DNA of 64,000 bases, taken from Janibacter limosus. Lineage in GTDB: Bacteria; Actinomycetota; Actinomycetes; Actinomycetales; Dermatophilaceae. Below, in pieces: positions 52,981-61,188 of the stretch (within the stretch, counting starts at the first letter, position 1; each line of letters starts with the position of its first letter). The notes under the pieces were generated by a model. That model saw only the letters and a list, made by a program, of their open reading frames with translations, was not told the origin of the DNA and made no database searches. The stretch spans positions 1,240,001 to 1,304,000 of the forward strand of contig NZ_CP036164.1 of assembly GCF_004295485.1 (NCBI RefSeq), read 5' to 3'. The translations under genes and the position numbers were made by a program.

Positions 52981-54579
52981 GTGATCACAGCAAGCAGCAT
53001 CGAGCTGCGGGCAGGCTCGCGGATCCTCCTGGATGGCGCGTCCTTCCGCATGGCGGCAGGAGACCGGGTCGGACTCGTGGGCCGCAACGGCGCCGGCAAG
53101 ACCACCCTCACCAAGGTGCTGGCCGGTCAGGCGCAGGCCGCCTCGGGGCAGGTCACCTCCACCGGGGGCATCGGCTACCTGCCGCAGGACCCGCGCACCG
53201 GCGACCTCTCCGTCACCGGCCGTCAGCGCATCCTCTCCGCGCGCGGTCTGGACCGCATCGTCACCGACCTGCGCGCCACCGAGAAGAAGATGGCCAGCGC
53301 GGACCCGGAGACCCTGGAGAAGGCGATGGGGCGCTTCGGTCGGCTGCAGGAGGAGTTCGACGCGGCCGGCGGGTACGCCGCCGAGTCCGAGGCCGCGAGC
53401 ATCGCCTCGGCCCTCGGGATCGACGAGGGGCGTCTGGACCAGAGCCTCGAGACGCTCTCGGGTGGCCAACGACGAAGGGTGGAGCTCGCCCGGATCCTCT
53501 TCTCCGGCAACGAGACCCTCCTGCTCGACGAGCCGACCAACCACCTCGACGCCGACTCGATCGGCTGGCTGCGCGAGCACCTGAAGAACTACAAGGGCGG
53601 GCTGATCATCATCAGCCACGACGTCGAGCTGCTCGAGGTCGTCGTCAACCGGGTCTTCCACCTCGACGCCAACCGGTGCGAGCTGGACATCTACAACATG
53701 GGCTGGAAGAACTACCTCCAGCAGCGCGAGACCGACGAGCGCCGCCGCAAGCGTGAGGTGCAGAACGCCACCAAGAAGGCGACCGTCCTGCTCGAGCAGG
53801 CCGACAAGATGCGCGCCAAGGCCACCAAGGCCACTGCGGCGCAGCAGATGATCAAGCGCGCCGAGCGGATGCTCGCCGGAGTCGAGGGGGAGCGCACCCA
53901 GGACCGGGTGGCCAAGCTGCGCTTCCCGGACCCGGCTCCCTGCGGGCGGACCCCCCTTCGTGCCTCTGGCCTGTCCCGCTCCTACGGGAGCCTGGAGATC
54001 TTCACCGACGTCGACCTGGCCATCGACCGGGGGACCAAGGTCGTCGTCCTCGGGCTCAACGGCGCCGGCAAGACGACGCTGCTGCGGATGCTCGCCGGGG
54101 TCGACGCACCGGACACCGGGCAGGTCGAGCCGGGGCACGGGCTGAAGCTCGGGTACTACGCCCAGGAGCACGAGAACCTCGACGTCGACCGGTCGGTGCT
54201 GGCCAACATGAAGTCGGCCGCACCCGACCTGGGCGAGACCGAGGTCCGCAAGGTGCTCGGCTCCTTCCTCTTCAGCGGCGACGACGTCAACAAGCCTGCC
54301 GGTGTGCTCTCCGGTGGCGAGAAGACCCGTTTGTCCCTCGCGCTGCTCGTCGTCTCCAGCGCCAACGTCCTGCTCCTCGACGAGCCGACCAACAACCTCG
54401 ACCCCGCCAGCCGCGAGGAGATCCTCGGCGCGCTGTCGACCTTCAAGGGTGCCGTCGTCCTCGTGACCCACGACGAGGGCGCCGTCGACGCACTGCAGCC
54501 CGAGCGGATCCTGCTCCTGCCCGACGGCGTCGAGGACTTCTACAGCCCGGACTACCGGGACCTGGTCACCCTGGCCTGA
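52981..54579 (+). CDS. ABC-F family ATPase (ribosome-associated)
   Basis: 532-residue protein with two ABC domains and no membrane segment. Walker A GRNGAGKTT (34-42) and GLNGAGKTT (second half), signatures LSGGQRRRVELAR and LSGGEKTRLSLAL, and a charged inter-domain linker (QQRETDERRRKREVQNATKKATVL) of the ABC-F type. ABC-F proteins act on ribosomes in translation factors or antibiotic protection; nothing in the linker indicates resistance. GTG 52981 has AGGAG 8 bases upstream. Confidence 0.93.
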   Translation: MITASSIELRAGSRILLDGASFRMAAGDRVGLVGRNGAGKTTLTKVLAGQAQAASGQVTSTGGIGYLPQDPRTGDLSVTGRQRILSARGLDRIVTDLRATEKKMASADPETLEKAMGRFGRLQEEFDAAGGYAAESEAASIASALGIDEGRLDQSLETLSGGQRRRVELARILFSGNETLLLDEPTNHLDADSIGWLREHLKNYKGGLIIISHDVELLEVVVNRVFHLDANRCELDIYNMGWKNYLQQRETDERRRKREVQNATKKATVLLEQADKMRAKATKATAAQQMIKRAERMLAGVEGERTQDRVAKLRFPDPAPCGRTPLRASGLSRSYGSLEIFTDVDLAIDRGTKVVVLGLNGAGKTTLLRMLAGVDAPDTGQVEPGHGLKLGYYAQEHENLDVDRSVLANMKSAAPDLGETEVRKVLGSFLFSGDDVNKPAGVLSGGEKTRLSLALLVVSSANVLLLDEPTNNLDPASREEILGALSTFKGAVVLVTHDEGAVDALQPERILLLPDGVEDFYSPDYRDLVTLA

Positions 54580-54605
54580 GGCCCGCGCTCCACCACGTGA
54601 GACAC

Positions 54606-54646
54606 ATAACGGTGAGTTATGAGTTCCATAAGTGAGTCCCTACTAT
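54606..54646 (+). promoter_or_regulatory. Promoter and double inverted-repeat operator of the sulfite reduction operon
   Basis: Two overlapping inverted repeats with 5-base spacers: ATAAC-N5-GTTAT (54606-54620) and TTATG-N5-CATAA (54617-54631), followed by -10 TACTAT (54641-54646). GTGAG occurs in each (54612, 54632). The layout suggests cooperative binding of a dimeric repressor or activator over the -35 region; the regulator is not in this window. Confidence 0.5.
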
Positions 54647-54653
54647 GGGTCGT

Positions 54654-56312
54654 GTGACTGTGACGACCCGACCCACGCGCACCAAGTCCAACGGAGCCTG
54701 GGCTGATGGTGACCGGACCCCGCTGAACCCCAACGAGGCGTTCAAGCAGGAGGACGACGCGCTCAACGTTCGTGCGCGCATCATCGACACCTACTCCCAC
54801 GAGGGCTTCGACTCCATCGCCGAGGACGACCTCACGGGGCGCTTCCGCTGGATGGGTCTGTACACGCAGCGCAAGCCCGGCCTCGACGGAACCCACACCG
54901 GCGAGGATGACATCTCCGACTCGCGCTTCATGATGCGCGTCCGCAGCGACGGCGGCCAGCTGACCACCGAGCAGGTGCGCACCATCGCCGGGATCAGCAC
55001 GGACTTCGCCCAGGACACCGCTGACATCTCCGACCGGCAGAACATCCAGCTGCACTACGTGCAGATCGAGGACGTGCCCGAGATCTGGCGCCGGCTCGAG
55101 TCGGTCGGTCTGTCGACGACCGAGGCCTGCGGTGACTGCCCTCGCACGATGATCGCCTCCCCGGTGGCGGGCATCGAGAAGGACGAGATCGTCGACGGCA
55201 CCCCCGCCCTGCAGGAGATCAAGCGCAAGTTCATCGGCAACCCCGAGTTCTCCAACCTGCCGCGCAAGTACAAGACGGCGATCTCCGGATCCCCGACACA
55301 CGACATCGCCCACGAGATCAACGACATCTCCTTCGTCGGCGTGGTCCACCCCGAGCTCGGTCCGGGCTTCGACGTGTGGGTGGGCGGTGGCCTCTCGGTC
55401 AAGCCGATCTTCGCCCAGCGTCTGGGCGTGTGGGTCTCGGTCGACGAGGTGCCCGAGATCTGGGAGGGCGTGACGAGCATCTTCCGCGACCACGGCTACC
55501 GTCGTCTGCGCAACAAGGCCCGGCTGAAGTTCCTCATGGCCGACTGGGGCCCGGAGAAGTTCCGCGAGATCCTCGAGAACGACTACCTCGGCCGTCGCCT
55601 GCCCGACGGACCGGAGGCGACGGTCGCTCCCGGCACTCGTCGCGACCACGTGGGGATCCACGAGCAGAAGGACGGTCGGGTCTGGGTCGGTGCGGCCCCC
55701 ATCGCCGGGCGCATGACCGGCACCAAGCTCACCCGCCTGGCCGAGCTGGCAGAGGCCGTCGGCAGTCAGCGCATCCGATTCACCCCGCACCAGAAGGTGC
55801 TCGTCCTCGATGTGCCGCGAGCAGCTGCCGACCAGCTCGCCGTCGACCTCAAGGAGCTCGACCTCGAGGTCCACCCGAGCGAGTGGCGTCGCAATGTCCT
55901 GGCCTGCACGGGTCTGGAGTTCTGCAAGCTGGCCCTGACGGACACCAAGAACCGCGCCCGCTGGACCGTGGAGGAGCTCGAGAAGCGCCTGCCGGACATG
56001 GACGTCCCCTTCAGCATCCACCTCAACGGCTGCCCCAACGCCTGCGCCCGCAGCCAGGTCGCCGACGTCGGCCTCAAGGGCATGTTGGAGCAGAAGGAGG
56101 ACGGCACCTACATCGAGGTCTTCCAGGTGCTGCTCGGTGGCTCGCTCGCCGAGGACACCGCGTTGGCCCGCAAGACCCGAGCGCTCAAGGTTGCCGGCGA
56201 CGACCTGCCCGACTACATCGAGCGCCTGGCCCGCACCTACCTCGCCCAGCGCGCCGACGGCGAGTCCTTCGCCAGCTGGGTGCGACAGGCCGACGAGGAC
56301 GACATCCGATGA
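54654..56312 (+). CDS. sir: Ferredoxin-type sulfite (nitrite) reductase
   Basis: 552-residue siroheme/[4Fe-4S] reductase of the NirA/SirA family. Cluster ligands C418, C424, C460 and C464 (CTGLEFC and GCPNAC) and the two half-domains with FRWMGLYTQRKPG and FTPHQKVLVLDVP. Since cysH and a sirohydrochlorin chelatase follow, sulfite is the likelier substrate than nitrite. I choose GTG 54654, which is 7 bases after the TACTAT -10; ATG 54645 lies inside that box and would be outside a transcript from it. Confidence 0.93.
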   Translation: MTVTTRPTRTKSNGAWADGDRTPLNPNEAFKQEDDALNVRARIIDTYSHEGFDSIAEDDLTGRFRWMGLYTQRKPGLDGTHTGEDDISDSRFMMRVRSDGGQLTTEQVRTIAGISTDFAQDTADISDRQNIQLHYVQIEDVPEIWRRLESVGLSTTEACGDCPRTMIASPVAGIEKDEIVDGTPALQEIKRKFIGNPEFSNLPRKYKTAISGSPTHDIAHEINDISFVGVVHPELGPGFDVWVGGGLSVKPIFAQRLGVWVSVDEVPEIWEGVTSIFRDHGYRRLRNKARLKFLMADWGPEKFREILENDYLGRRLPDGPEATVAPGTRRDHVGIHEQKDGRVWVGAAPIAGRMTGTKLTRLAELAEAVGSQRIRFTPHQKVLVLDVPRAAADQLAVDLKELDLEVHPSEWRRNVLACTGLEFCKLALTDTKNRARWTVEELEKRLPDMDVPFSIHLNGCPNACARSQVADVGLKGMLEQKEDGTYIEVFQVLLGGSLAEDTALARKTRALKVAGDDLPDYIERLARTYLAQRADGESFASWVRQADEDDIR

Positions 56313-57049
56313 GTGCCGCTCACTCGCAGGATCGGTTGCAGGAGATCGCCCGAGCCGGTGAGCAGCAGTTCGCCGCGCTCGAGGCCGAGCTCGGGGACAC
56401 GCACGAAGGGCGGATCGAGCTCGGTCGTCGCGCGCTGGCCTGGGCGCAGGAGACCTTCGGCGACGGGCTCACCGTGGCCAGCTCGATGGGCGACGAGGTG
56501 CTCGTGCACCTCGTCGGCACGACCCTCGAGGGTGCCGACGTCTTCTTCCTCGACACCGGCTATCACTTCGCCGAGACGCTCGGCACGCGGGACGCGTACG
56601 ACGCGATGCTGCCGATCACCATCCGGACGATCTACCCGCGCCTGACGGTGGCCGAGCAGGACGCGGAGCACGGTCCGCAGCTGCACGACCGTGACCCCAA
56701 CCTGTGCTGCGCCATGCGCAAGGTCGAGCCGCTCAACCGCGCGCTCGATGAGCACGACGCCTGGGTGACCGGCATGCGTCGCGAGGACGCGCCGACCCGC
56801 ACCGACATCACCATCGTCGGCTGGGACGAGCGCCGCGGCATGGTCAAGCTCAACCCGATCGCGGGCTGGACCCAGGACGATGTCGACCAGTACGCGGCCG
56901 AGAAGTCGGTCTTCCTCAACCCCCTTCGCCAGAGTGGCTACGCCTCCATCGGGTGCGCCCCCTGCACCCGACCCGTCGCCGAGGGCGAGGACGCACGGGC
57001 CGGACGCTGGTCGGGCACGGACAAGGTGGAGTGCGGACTCCACACGTGA
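56309..57049 (+). CDS. cysH: Adenylyl-sulfate (APS) reductase, CysH family
   Basis: 246-residue reductase. The four cluster cysteines C133, C134, C216 and C219 (NLCCAMRK and GCAPC) mark the [4Fe-4S] APS-reducing type rather than the cluster-free PAPS type, and C242 in the C-terminal ECGLHT is the nucleophile. Makes sulfite for Sir encoded upstream, with ATGA overlap. Its TGA also overlaps the ATG of a 29-codon repeat ORF. Confidence 0.94.
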   Translation: MSAAHSQDRLQEIARAGEQQFAALEAELGDTHEGRIELGRRALAWAQETFGDGLTVASSMGDEVLVHLVGTTLEGADVFFLDTGYHFAETLGTRDAYDAMLPITIRTIYPRLTVAEQDAEHGPQLHDRDPNLCCAMRKVEPLNRALDEHDAWVTGMRREDAPTRTDITIVGWDERRGMVKLNPIAGWTQDDVDQYAAEKSVFLNPLRQSGYASIGCAPCTRPVAEGEDARAGRWSGTDKVECGLHT

Positions 57050-57138
57050 TGCACGACCTTGAGGAGATGCGCCGTCGAGCGCACGACCTTGAGGAGATGC
57101 GGCCTCGGGCGCACGACCTTGAGGAGATGCGGCCGTGA
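57049..57138 (+). CDS. 29-residue repeat peptide bridging cysH and chelatase gene
   Basis: ATG 57049 shares bases with the cysH TGA (TGATG), and its TGA (57136-57138) shares bases with the chelatase GTG (57135). The ORF is three tandem in-frame copies encoding HDLEEMR(R/P)RA, highly charged and probably helical. Each copy contains GAGGAG; the last one sits 8 bases before the chelatase GTG and serves as its ribosome site. It may be a real peptide or only a translational bridge. I know of no family. Confidence 0.45.
   Translation: MHDLEEMRRRAHDLEEMRPRAHDLEEMRP
57051..57134 (+). repeat. Three tandem 30-bp repeats
   Basis: Units begin GCACGACCTTGAGGAGATGC at 57051, 57081 and 57111 (last truncated to 24 bases); units 2 and 3 match in the 24 bases, unit 1 differs at a few. 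Fills exactly the space between cysH and the chelatase gene. Confidence 0.9.
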
Positions 57139-57782
57139 CGACCGTGCTGCTTGCCCACGGGTCCCCGGACCCGAGGCACGCAGCGACTCTCGAGCGTCTG
57201 CGGGAGCGGGTGGCCGGACCGCTGCGCGACGCGGCGAAGGGGGAGACCCGCCTCGTCTACATCGAGCACGACCACCCGCGCCCGCACGATCTCGGCCCGA
57301 CCCTGACCGACGAGGTCACCGTCGTGCCGATGCTCGTCACCCCGGCCTTCCACGCGCGTGTCGACGTGCCCGCTGCGGTGCGAGCCCTCGGCGCGGCAGG
57401 TGCGCCGGTCCGGGTCGCTCCCGCGCTCGGGGGAGACCCGCTGCTGCTCGTCGCCGTCGACGAGCGCCTGGTGGCCGCGGGGCACGCCGTCGACCAGCCG
57501 GTGCTGCTCGTCGCCGGGGGTTCGAGCTCCGGCCAGGCCGGCCAGAGCATCCGGACCCTGCTCGACACGCACCCCCGGGCGGGCTGGCTGACCATGACCC
57601 TCGCCGCGCCACGCGCCGGCGCCACGACCGGCCGGGTCGTGGTCCCGGCGACCCTCGCGGAGGGCGTCCTCCACGACAAGGTGGCCGCCCTCGCGCAGGC
57701 CGCGGGGTCCCCCTTCGTCGCCGGAGGGCTGGCGGACACCGCCGCTGTCGCGTCGCTCGTGCTGCGCCGGGCACTCGGCTGA
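57135..57782 (+). CDS. Sirohydrochlorin chelatase (CbiX/SirB family)
   Basis: 215 residues, two CbiX-type half domains. LLAHGSPDPRHAATL carries the first metal-binding His and VVPMLVTPAFHARVDVPAAV the second. It would insert Fe2+ into sirohydrochlorin to form siroheme for Sir, two genes upstream. GTG 57135 with GAGGAG 8 bases upstream. CobA/precorrin enzymes are not in this window. Confidence 0.88.
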   Translation: MTTVLLAHGSPDPRHAATLERLRERVAGPLRDAAKGETRLVYIEHDHPRPHDLGPTLTDEVTVVPMLVTPAFHARVDVPAAVRALGAAGAPVRVAPALGGDPLLLVAVDERLVAAGHAVDQPVLLVAGGSSSGQAGQSIRTLLDTHPRAGWLTMTLAAPRAGATTGRVVVPATLAEGVLHDKVAALAQAAGSPFVAGGLADTAAVASLVLRRALG

Positions 57783-57851
57783 CACACCCGTAGGGAATCC
57801 TGAGGGGACCGGCGGGGTTGTCGCCACCGGACCGACGAGGAGCACACACGG

Positions 57852-59744
57852 ATGACGATGAACAACGCATGGGGCCTGATGCGCTCGATGAGCAGCGACG
57901 AGACGACGCGCGCACCCCTGCCGCCCGGGACCGCTCGGCGGGTGATGGGCTATGCCCGGCCCTTCAGCCGGATCATCGCCGGGTTCCTCGTGCTCGTCGC
58001 TGTTGGCTCGCTCACCGTGGTCGCCGTGCCGCTGCTGCTGCAGCGACTCATCGACGACGGCGTCATCCCGCAGGACCGCCGCGTCGTCGTCACGATCGCC
58101 CTCCTCGTCGCGCTCATCGCGCTCGTCGAGGCTGGCACCACGCTCGTGCAGCGATGGCTCTCCGCCCGCATCGGTGAGGGGCTGATCCACCACCTGCGCA
58201 CCGAGGTCTTCGCGCACGTGCTACGTCAGCCGATCGCCTTCTTCACCCGGGCCCAGACCGGGGCGCTGGTCAGCCGGCTCAACAACGACGTGATCGGCGC
58301 TCAGCAGGCCTTCACGACCGTGCTGTCCTCCGTCGTCAGCAATGTCATCTCGCTCGTGCTCATCCTCGGTGCGATGTTCGCCCTGTCGTGGCAGCTGACG
58401 CTCGCCGCGCTCGTGCTGGTGCCCTTCTTCATCCTCCCGGCGAAGTGGATGGGCCGACGCCTGGCTTCGCTGTCGGCCGAGCAGATGAACCTCAACGCGG
58501 ACCTGGGCAACCAGATGACCGAGCGCTTCAACGTTGCCGGTGCCCTGCTCGTCAAGATCTTCGGCCAGCCCGCGCGAGAGGTCGCCCTGTACGACCAGCG
58601 CGCCGCCCGGGTACGCGACATCGGCGTGCGGATCGCGGTCAACCGGGCCGTCTTCTTCATCATGCTCACCCTGCTGGCCTCGATCGCCACCGCGATGGTC
58701 TACGGCTTCGGCGGCGTCATGGCCGTCGAGGGGACCCTGACGGTCGGCACGCTGCTGGCCCTCGCGGCGCTGCTGGCCCGGCTCTACGGTCCGCTGACCG
58801 CGATCTCCAACGTCCACGTCGACATCCTCACCGCGCTCGTCTCCTTCGCCCGTCTCTTCGAGCTGCTCGACAAGCCCTCGAGCATCCAGGAGGCGCCCGA
58901 CGCCCGGCCGCTCCCCTCGGGTGAGGCGCTGTCCGTCGAGATGGACGACGTCCACTTCACCTACCCGGGAGCCGACTCGATCTCGCTGCGCTCCCTCGAG
59001 GGTGCGACCACCGGCGACCGCGACCAGGGCGGTCCCGTCCTGCAGGGAGTCAGCCTGCGGGCCGAGCCCGGGCAGCTCATCGCCCTGGTCGGGCCGAGCG
59101 GCGCCGGCAAGAGCACGATCACCTCGCTCGTCACGCGCTTCTACGACCCGACGAGCGGCGCAGTGCGCATCGGCGGCCATGACCTGCGCAGCGCGACGCT
59201 GGAGTCGGTCGGAGCGACCGTGGGGATGGTGACCCAGGAGGCGCACCTCTTCCACGACACCCTGCGCGCCAACCTGGCCTACGCACGCCCGGACGCGACC
59301 GAGGCCGAGATGTGGGAGGCGCTCGAGGCGGCCCGCATCGGCCATCTCGTCCACACGCTGCCGGCGGGACTGGACACCGTGGTCGGCGATCGCGGTCACC
59401 GGCTCTCCGGTGGCGAGAAGCAGCGCTTCGCCATCGCGCGCCTGCTGCTGAAGTCACCCGCCGTACTCATCCTCGACGAGGCCACCGCCCACCTGGACAG
59501 CGAGTCGGAGGTGGCCGTCCAGCGTGCGCTCGACACCGCGCTCGAGGGCCGTACCGCGATCGTCATCGCCCACCGCCTGTCCACGATCCGCGCCGCCGAC
59601 CAAATCCTCGTGGTGGACGACGGCCGGGTCGTCGAGCGCGGCACCCACGAGGAGCTGCTCGCGGCCGCCGGCCTCTACGCCACCCTCTACGCCACGCAGT
59701 ACGACGGCGGGGTCTCGCAGGACACGGCCGAGGTCGCGGGCTGA
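57852..59744 (+). CDS. ABC exporter with fused membrane and ATPase domains
   Basis: 630-residue half-transporter: type I six-helix membrane domain (about 40-330; the EF-like loop contains NADLGNQMTERFNVAGALLVKIFGQP), then an ATPase with Walker A GPSGAGKST, signature LSGGEKQRFAIARLLL, Walker B AVLILDEATAHLD and IAHRLSTIRAAD. Such proteins dimerise to export lipids or drugs. ATG 57852 has GAGGAG 9 bases upstream. Single gene; substrate unknown. Confidence 0.9.
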   Translation: MTMNNAWGLMRSMSSDETTRAPLPPGTARRVMGYARPFSRIIAGFLVLVAVGSLTVVAVPLLLQRLIDDGVIPQDRRVVVTIALLVALIALVEAGTTLVQRWLSARIGEGLIHHLRTEVFAHVLRQPIAFFTRAQTGALVSRLNNDVIGAQQAFTTVLSSVVSNVISLVLILGAMFALSWQLTLAALVLVPFFILPAKWMGRRLASLSAEQMNLNADLGNQMTERFNVAGALLVKIFGQPAREVALYDQRAARVRDIGVRIAVNRAVFFIMLTLLASIATAMVYGFGGVMAVEGTLTVGTLLALAALLARLYGPLTAISNVHVDILTALVSFARLFELLDKPSSIQEAPDARPLPSGEALSVEMDDVHFTYPGADSISLRSLEGATTGDRDQGGPVLQGVSLRAEPGQLIALVGPSGAGKSTITSLVTRFYDPTSGAVRIGGHDLRSATLESVGATVGMVTQEAHLFHDTLRANLAYARPDATEAEMWEALEAARIGHLVHTLPAGLDTVVGDRGHRLSGGEKQRFAIARLLLKSPAVLILDEATAHLDSESEVAVQRALDTALEGRTAIVIAHRLSTIRAADQILVVDDGRVVERGTHEELLAAAGLYATLYATQYDGGVSQDTAEVAG

Positions 59745-59752
59745 CGCCTCGG

Positions 59753-59800
59753 CCGGGCCTCTGGGCGGCCAGTCAGCCGGGCCTCCGGGCGGCCGGTCAG
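59753..59800. repeat. 24-bp direct duplication at SURF1 3' end
   Basis: Two adjacent 24-bp units, 59753-59776 and 59777-59800, differ at two positions. The SURF1 stop codon (59797-59799) lies in the right unit. They span the gap between the convergent ABC exporter and SURF1 genes and can fold through GGCCGGGCC-like arms. Confidence 0.75.
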
Positions 59801-60567
59801 CCGTCCTCCTCGTCCCAGATGCGCACCTTCTTGGGGCGGGGCGAGCGCTCGGAGCCGTCCTGCACCTCGCGCCGCAGCGCCATGACCAGGAAGATCCAGA
59901 ACGCGGGGATGGCCAGCCACCACTGGACGGCGTAGGCCATGTGCGGCCCGGTGCCGGTGTCGGGGACCTCGAGCGGGGCCGGCCGGGGGACCGTGGGGTC
60001 CTCCGACTGCAGCGAGAGATAACCGCCGAGCAGCTGGCCGTCGACCTCCGCGGCGGCCTCCTGCAGGTTGATGCTCGCGAGCTGGCCCGGCTGCATGCGT
60101 CGACCCAGGCTCTTCTCACCCAGACGGACCCAGCCGGTGGCCGTGACCTCGCCCTCGGGTGCCGGCGGGACCTCGGGGGCGACGTCGGCTCCCTTCGGGC
60201 TGTTGTCGACCCACCCCCGATCGACGAGCAGGACCTGCCCACCCGTGAGGCGAAGGGGGACGAGCACCTCGTAGCCGTAGGCCCCGTCGAGCGGTCGGTT
60301 GCGCACGAGCAGCTGCTCGTCGGCCAGGTACTCACCGGTGGCGGTGACCCGGGTCCACTCGTCGGTGACGGGCGCCGGCGAGTCCGACAGGACCTCGGTG
60401 ACCGGGACCGGTGTGGCCGTGTAGTGGCTGTCGATCCGGTCGGCGCGGGCGGCCTTGTCCTCGTACCTGCCCCACTGCCACTGGCCCAGCCAGACGAAGG
60501 CGATCGAGACCACGAGGGCGACGGCGAACCACCCGAGCCACCTCGGGGTGAGGGCACGACGCAGCAT
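59797..60567 (-). CDS. SURF1 family cytochrome oxidase assembly protein
   Basis: 256 residues with the SURF1 layout: membrane helix 1 at about 11-30 (LGWFAVALVVSIAFVWLGQWQW), an external domain with TGEYLADEQLLVRNRPLDGAYGYEVLVPL and GGQVLLVDRGWV, and helix 2 at about 213-231 (QWWLAIPAFWIFLVMAL). Helps insert heme A into cytochrome oxidase, in line with ctaA and ctaB here. ATG overlaps the stop of the next gene upstream (TGATG). Confidence 0.92.
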   Translation of the reverse strand: MLRRALTPRWLGWFAVALVVSIAFVWLGQWQWGRYEDKAARADRIDSHYTATPVPVTEVLSDSPAPVTDEWTRVTATGEYLADEQLLVRNRPLDGAYGYEVLVPLRLTGGQVLLVDRGWVDNSPKGADVAPEVPPAPEGEVTATGWVRLGEKSLGRRMQPGQLASINLQEAAAEVDGQLLGGYLSLQSEDPTVPRPAPLEVPDTGTGPHMAYAVQWWLAIPAFWIFLVMALRREVQDGSERSPRPKKVRIWDEEDG

Positions 60568-60782
60568 CAGCCGGCGTCAGCAGGGATCTCGTCGACCGCG
60601 CAGGTCGTCACGGGGAAGCCGCGGACGGCCAGGTGGTCGCGCAGGACCTCCTCGTGGTCGTCGCACGCCAGCCACACCTTGCGGCGGGACTCGTCGTGGA
60701 TGCGCGGGTTGCGCCACAGGACAGCCCGGGTCGCCTGCTGCCGGCACGCCTTGCGGCTGCAGACCAGGTCGTCGCTGCTCAC
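60567..60782 (-). CDS. Small Cys-rich, probable zinc-binding protein
   Basis: 71 residues. C8, C13, C40 and H43 (VCSRKAC and LACDDH) form a likely zinc site; the middle ATRAVLWRNPRIHDESRRKVW is conserved in actinobacterial relatives that are at times misnamed acetone carboxylase. GTG 60782 overlaps the DUF3099 stop and its own stop overlaps the SURF1 ATG, so it is translated between them. Function unknown. Confidence 0.72.
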   Translation of the reverse strand: MSSDDLVCSRKACRQQATRAVLWRNPRIHDESRRKVWLACDDHEEVLRDHLAVRGFPVTTCAVDEIPADAG

Positions 60783-61057
60783 TGGTGGACCACCTGTCGT
60801 CGCGGGTCGTCCACGGGGGTCATCGACGTGTCGTCGGACCGGGGTCGCACGGCGTTGACGAGCACGACCGCGATGTAGGGCAGGACGACCGCCAGGGCGA
60901 CGCACACCCACCGCAGCCACCCCTCGAAGAAGTAGGCACCGATGAAGCAGGCCGTCCGCAAAGCCATCGTCGCCAGGTACTGACGCATGCGTCCGGCCTG
61001 CTCGTCGTGGAGCGAGATCGGGGCGGTCGTGACTGACGGGACGGACGTGTGTTGCAC
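60779..61057 (-). CDS. DUF3099 membrane protein
   Basis: 92 residues. Two membrane helices (about 29-46 and 48-66) after the conserved HDEQAGRMRQYLATMALRTACF, which matches DUF3099. GTG 61057 lies 6 bases from TAGGCT. First gene of the DUF3099 / zinc protein / SURF1 operon, so probably an envelope or respiratory accessory (inference). Confidence 0.85.
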   Translation of the reverse strand: MQHTSVPSVTTAPISLHDEQAGRMRQYLATMALRTACFIGAYFFEGWLRWVCVALAVVLPYIAVVLVNAVRPRSDDTSMTPVDDPRRQVVHQ

Positions 61058-61063
61058 CTCTTC

Positions 61064-61069
61064 AGCCTA
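61064..61069 (-). promoter_or_regulatory. -10 box TAGGCT, leaderless DUF3099 gene
   Basis: On the minus strand TAGGCT is followed by 6 bases and GTG 61057. Confidence 0.5.
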
Positions 61070-61188
61070 CGCCGCACCACCTGTCGGGAGTTCCACGGGG
61101 CGGTCCCGGTGCGACGTACCGAGCGGTAGTGCTCTAGCGTCGTGCGCAGACGTGATCTGACGCACATGACCCACGACGAAGGAGCAGG

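Noticed and set aside
52981-54579. ABC-F protein as an antibiotic resistance determinant
   Set aside because: No resistance-type long linker or adjacent resistance gene; looks like a housekeeping ABC-F.
57051-57134. CRISPR-like or transposon end repeats between cysH and chelatase
   Set aside because: No spacers or transposase; repeats are in frame and joined by start/stop overlaps.
59687-59923. Small minus-strand ORF with LTGRPEAR repeats at the SURF1 3' end
   Set aside because: Repeat translation of the 24-bp duplication in another frame; no ribosome site.
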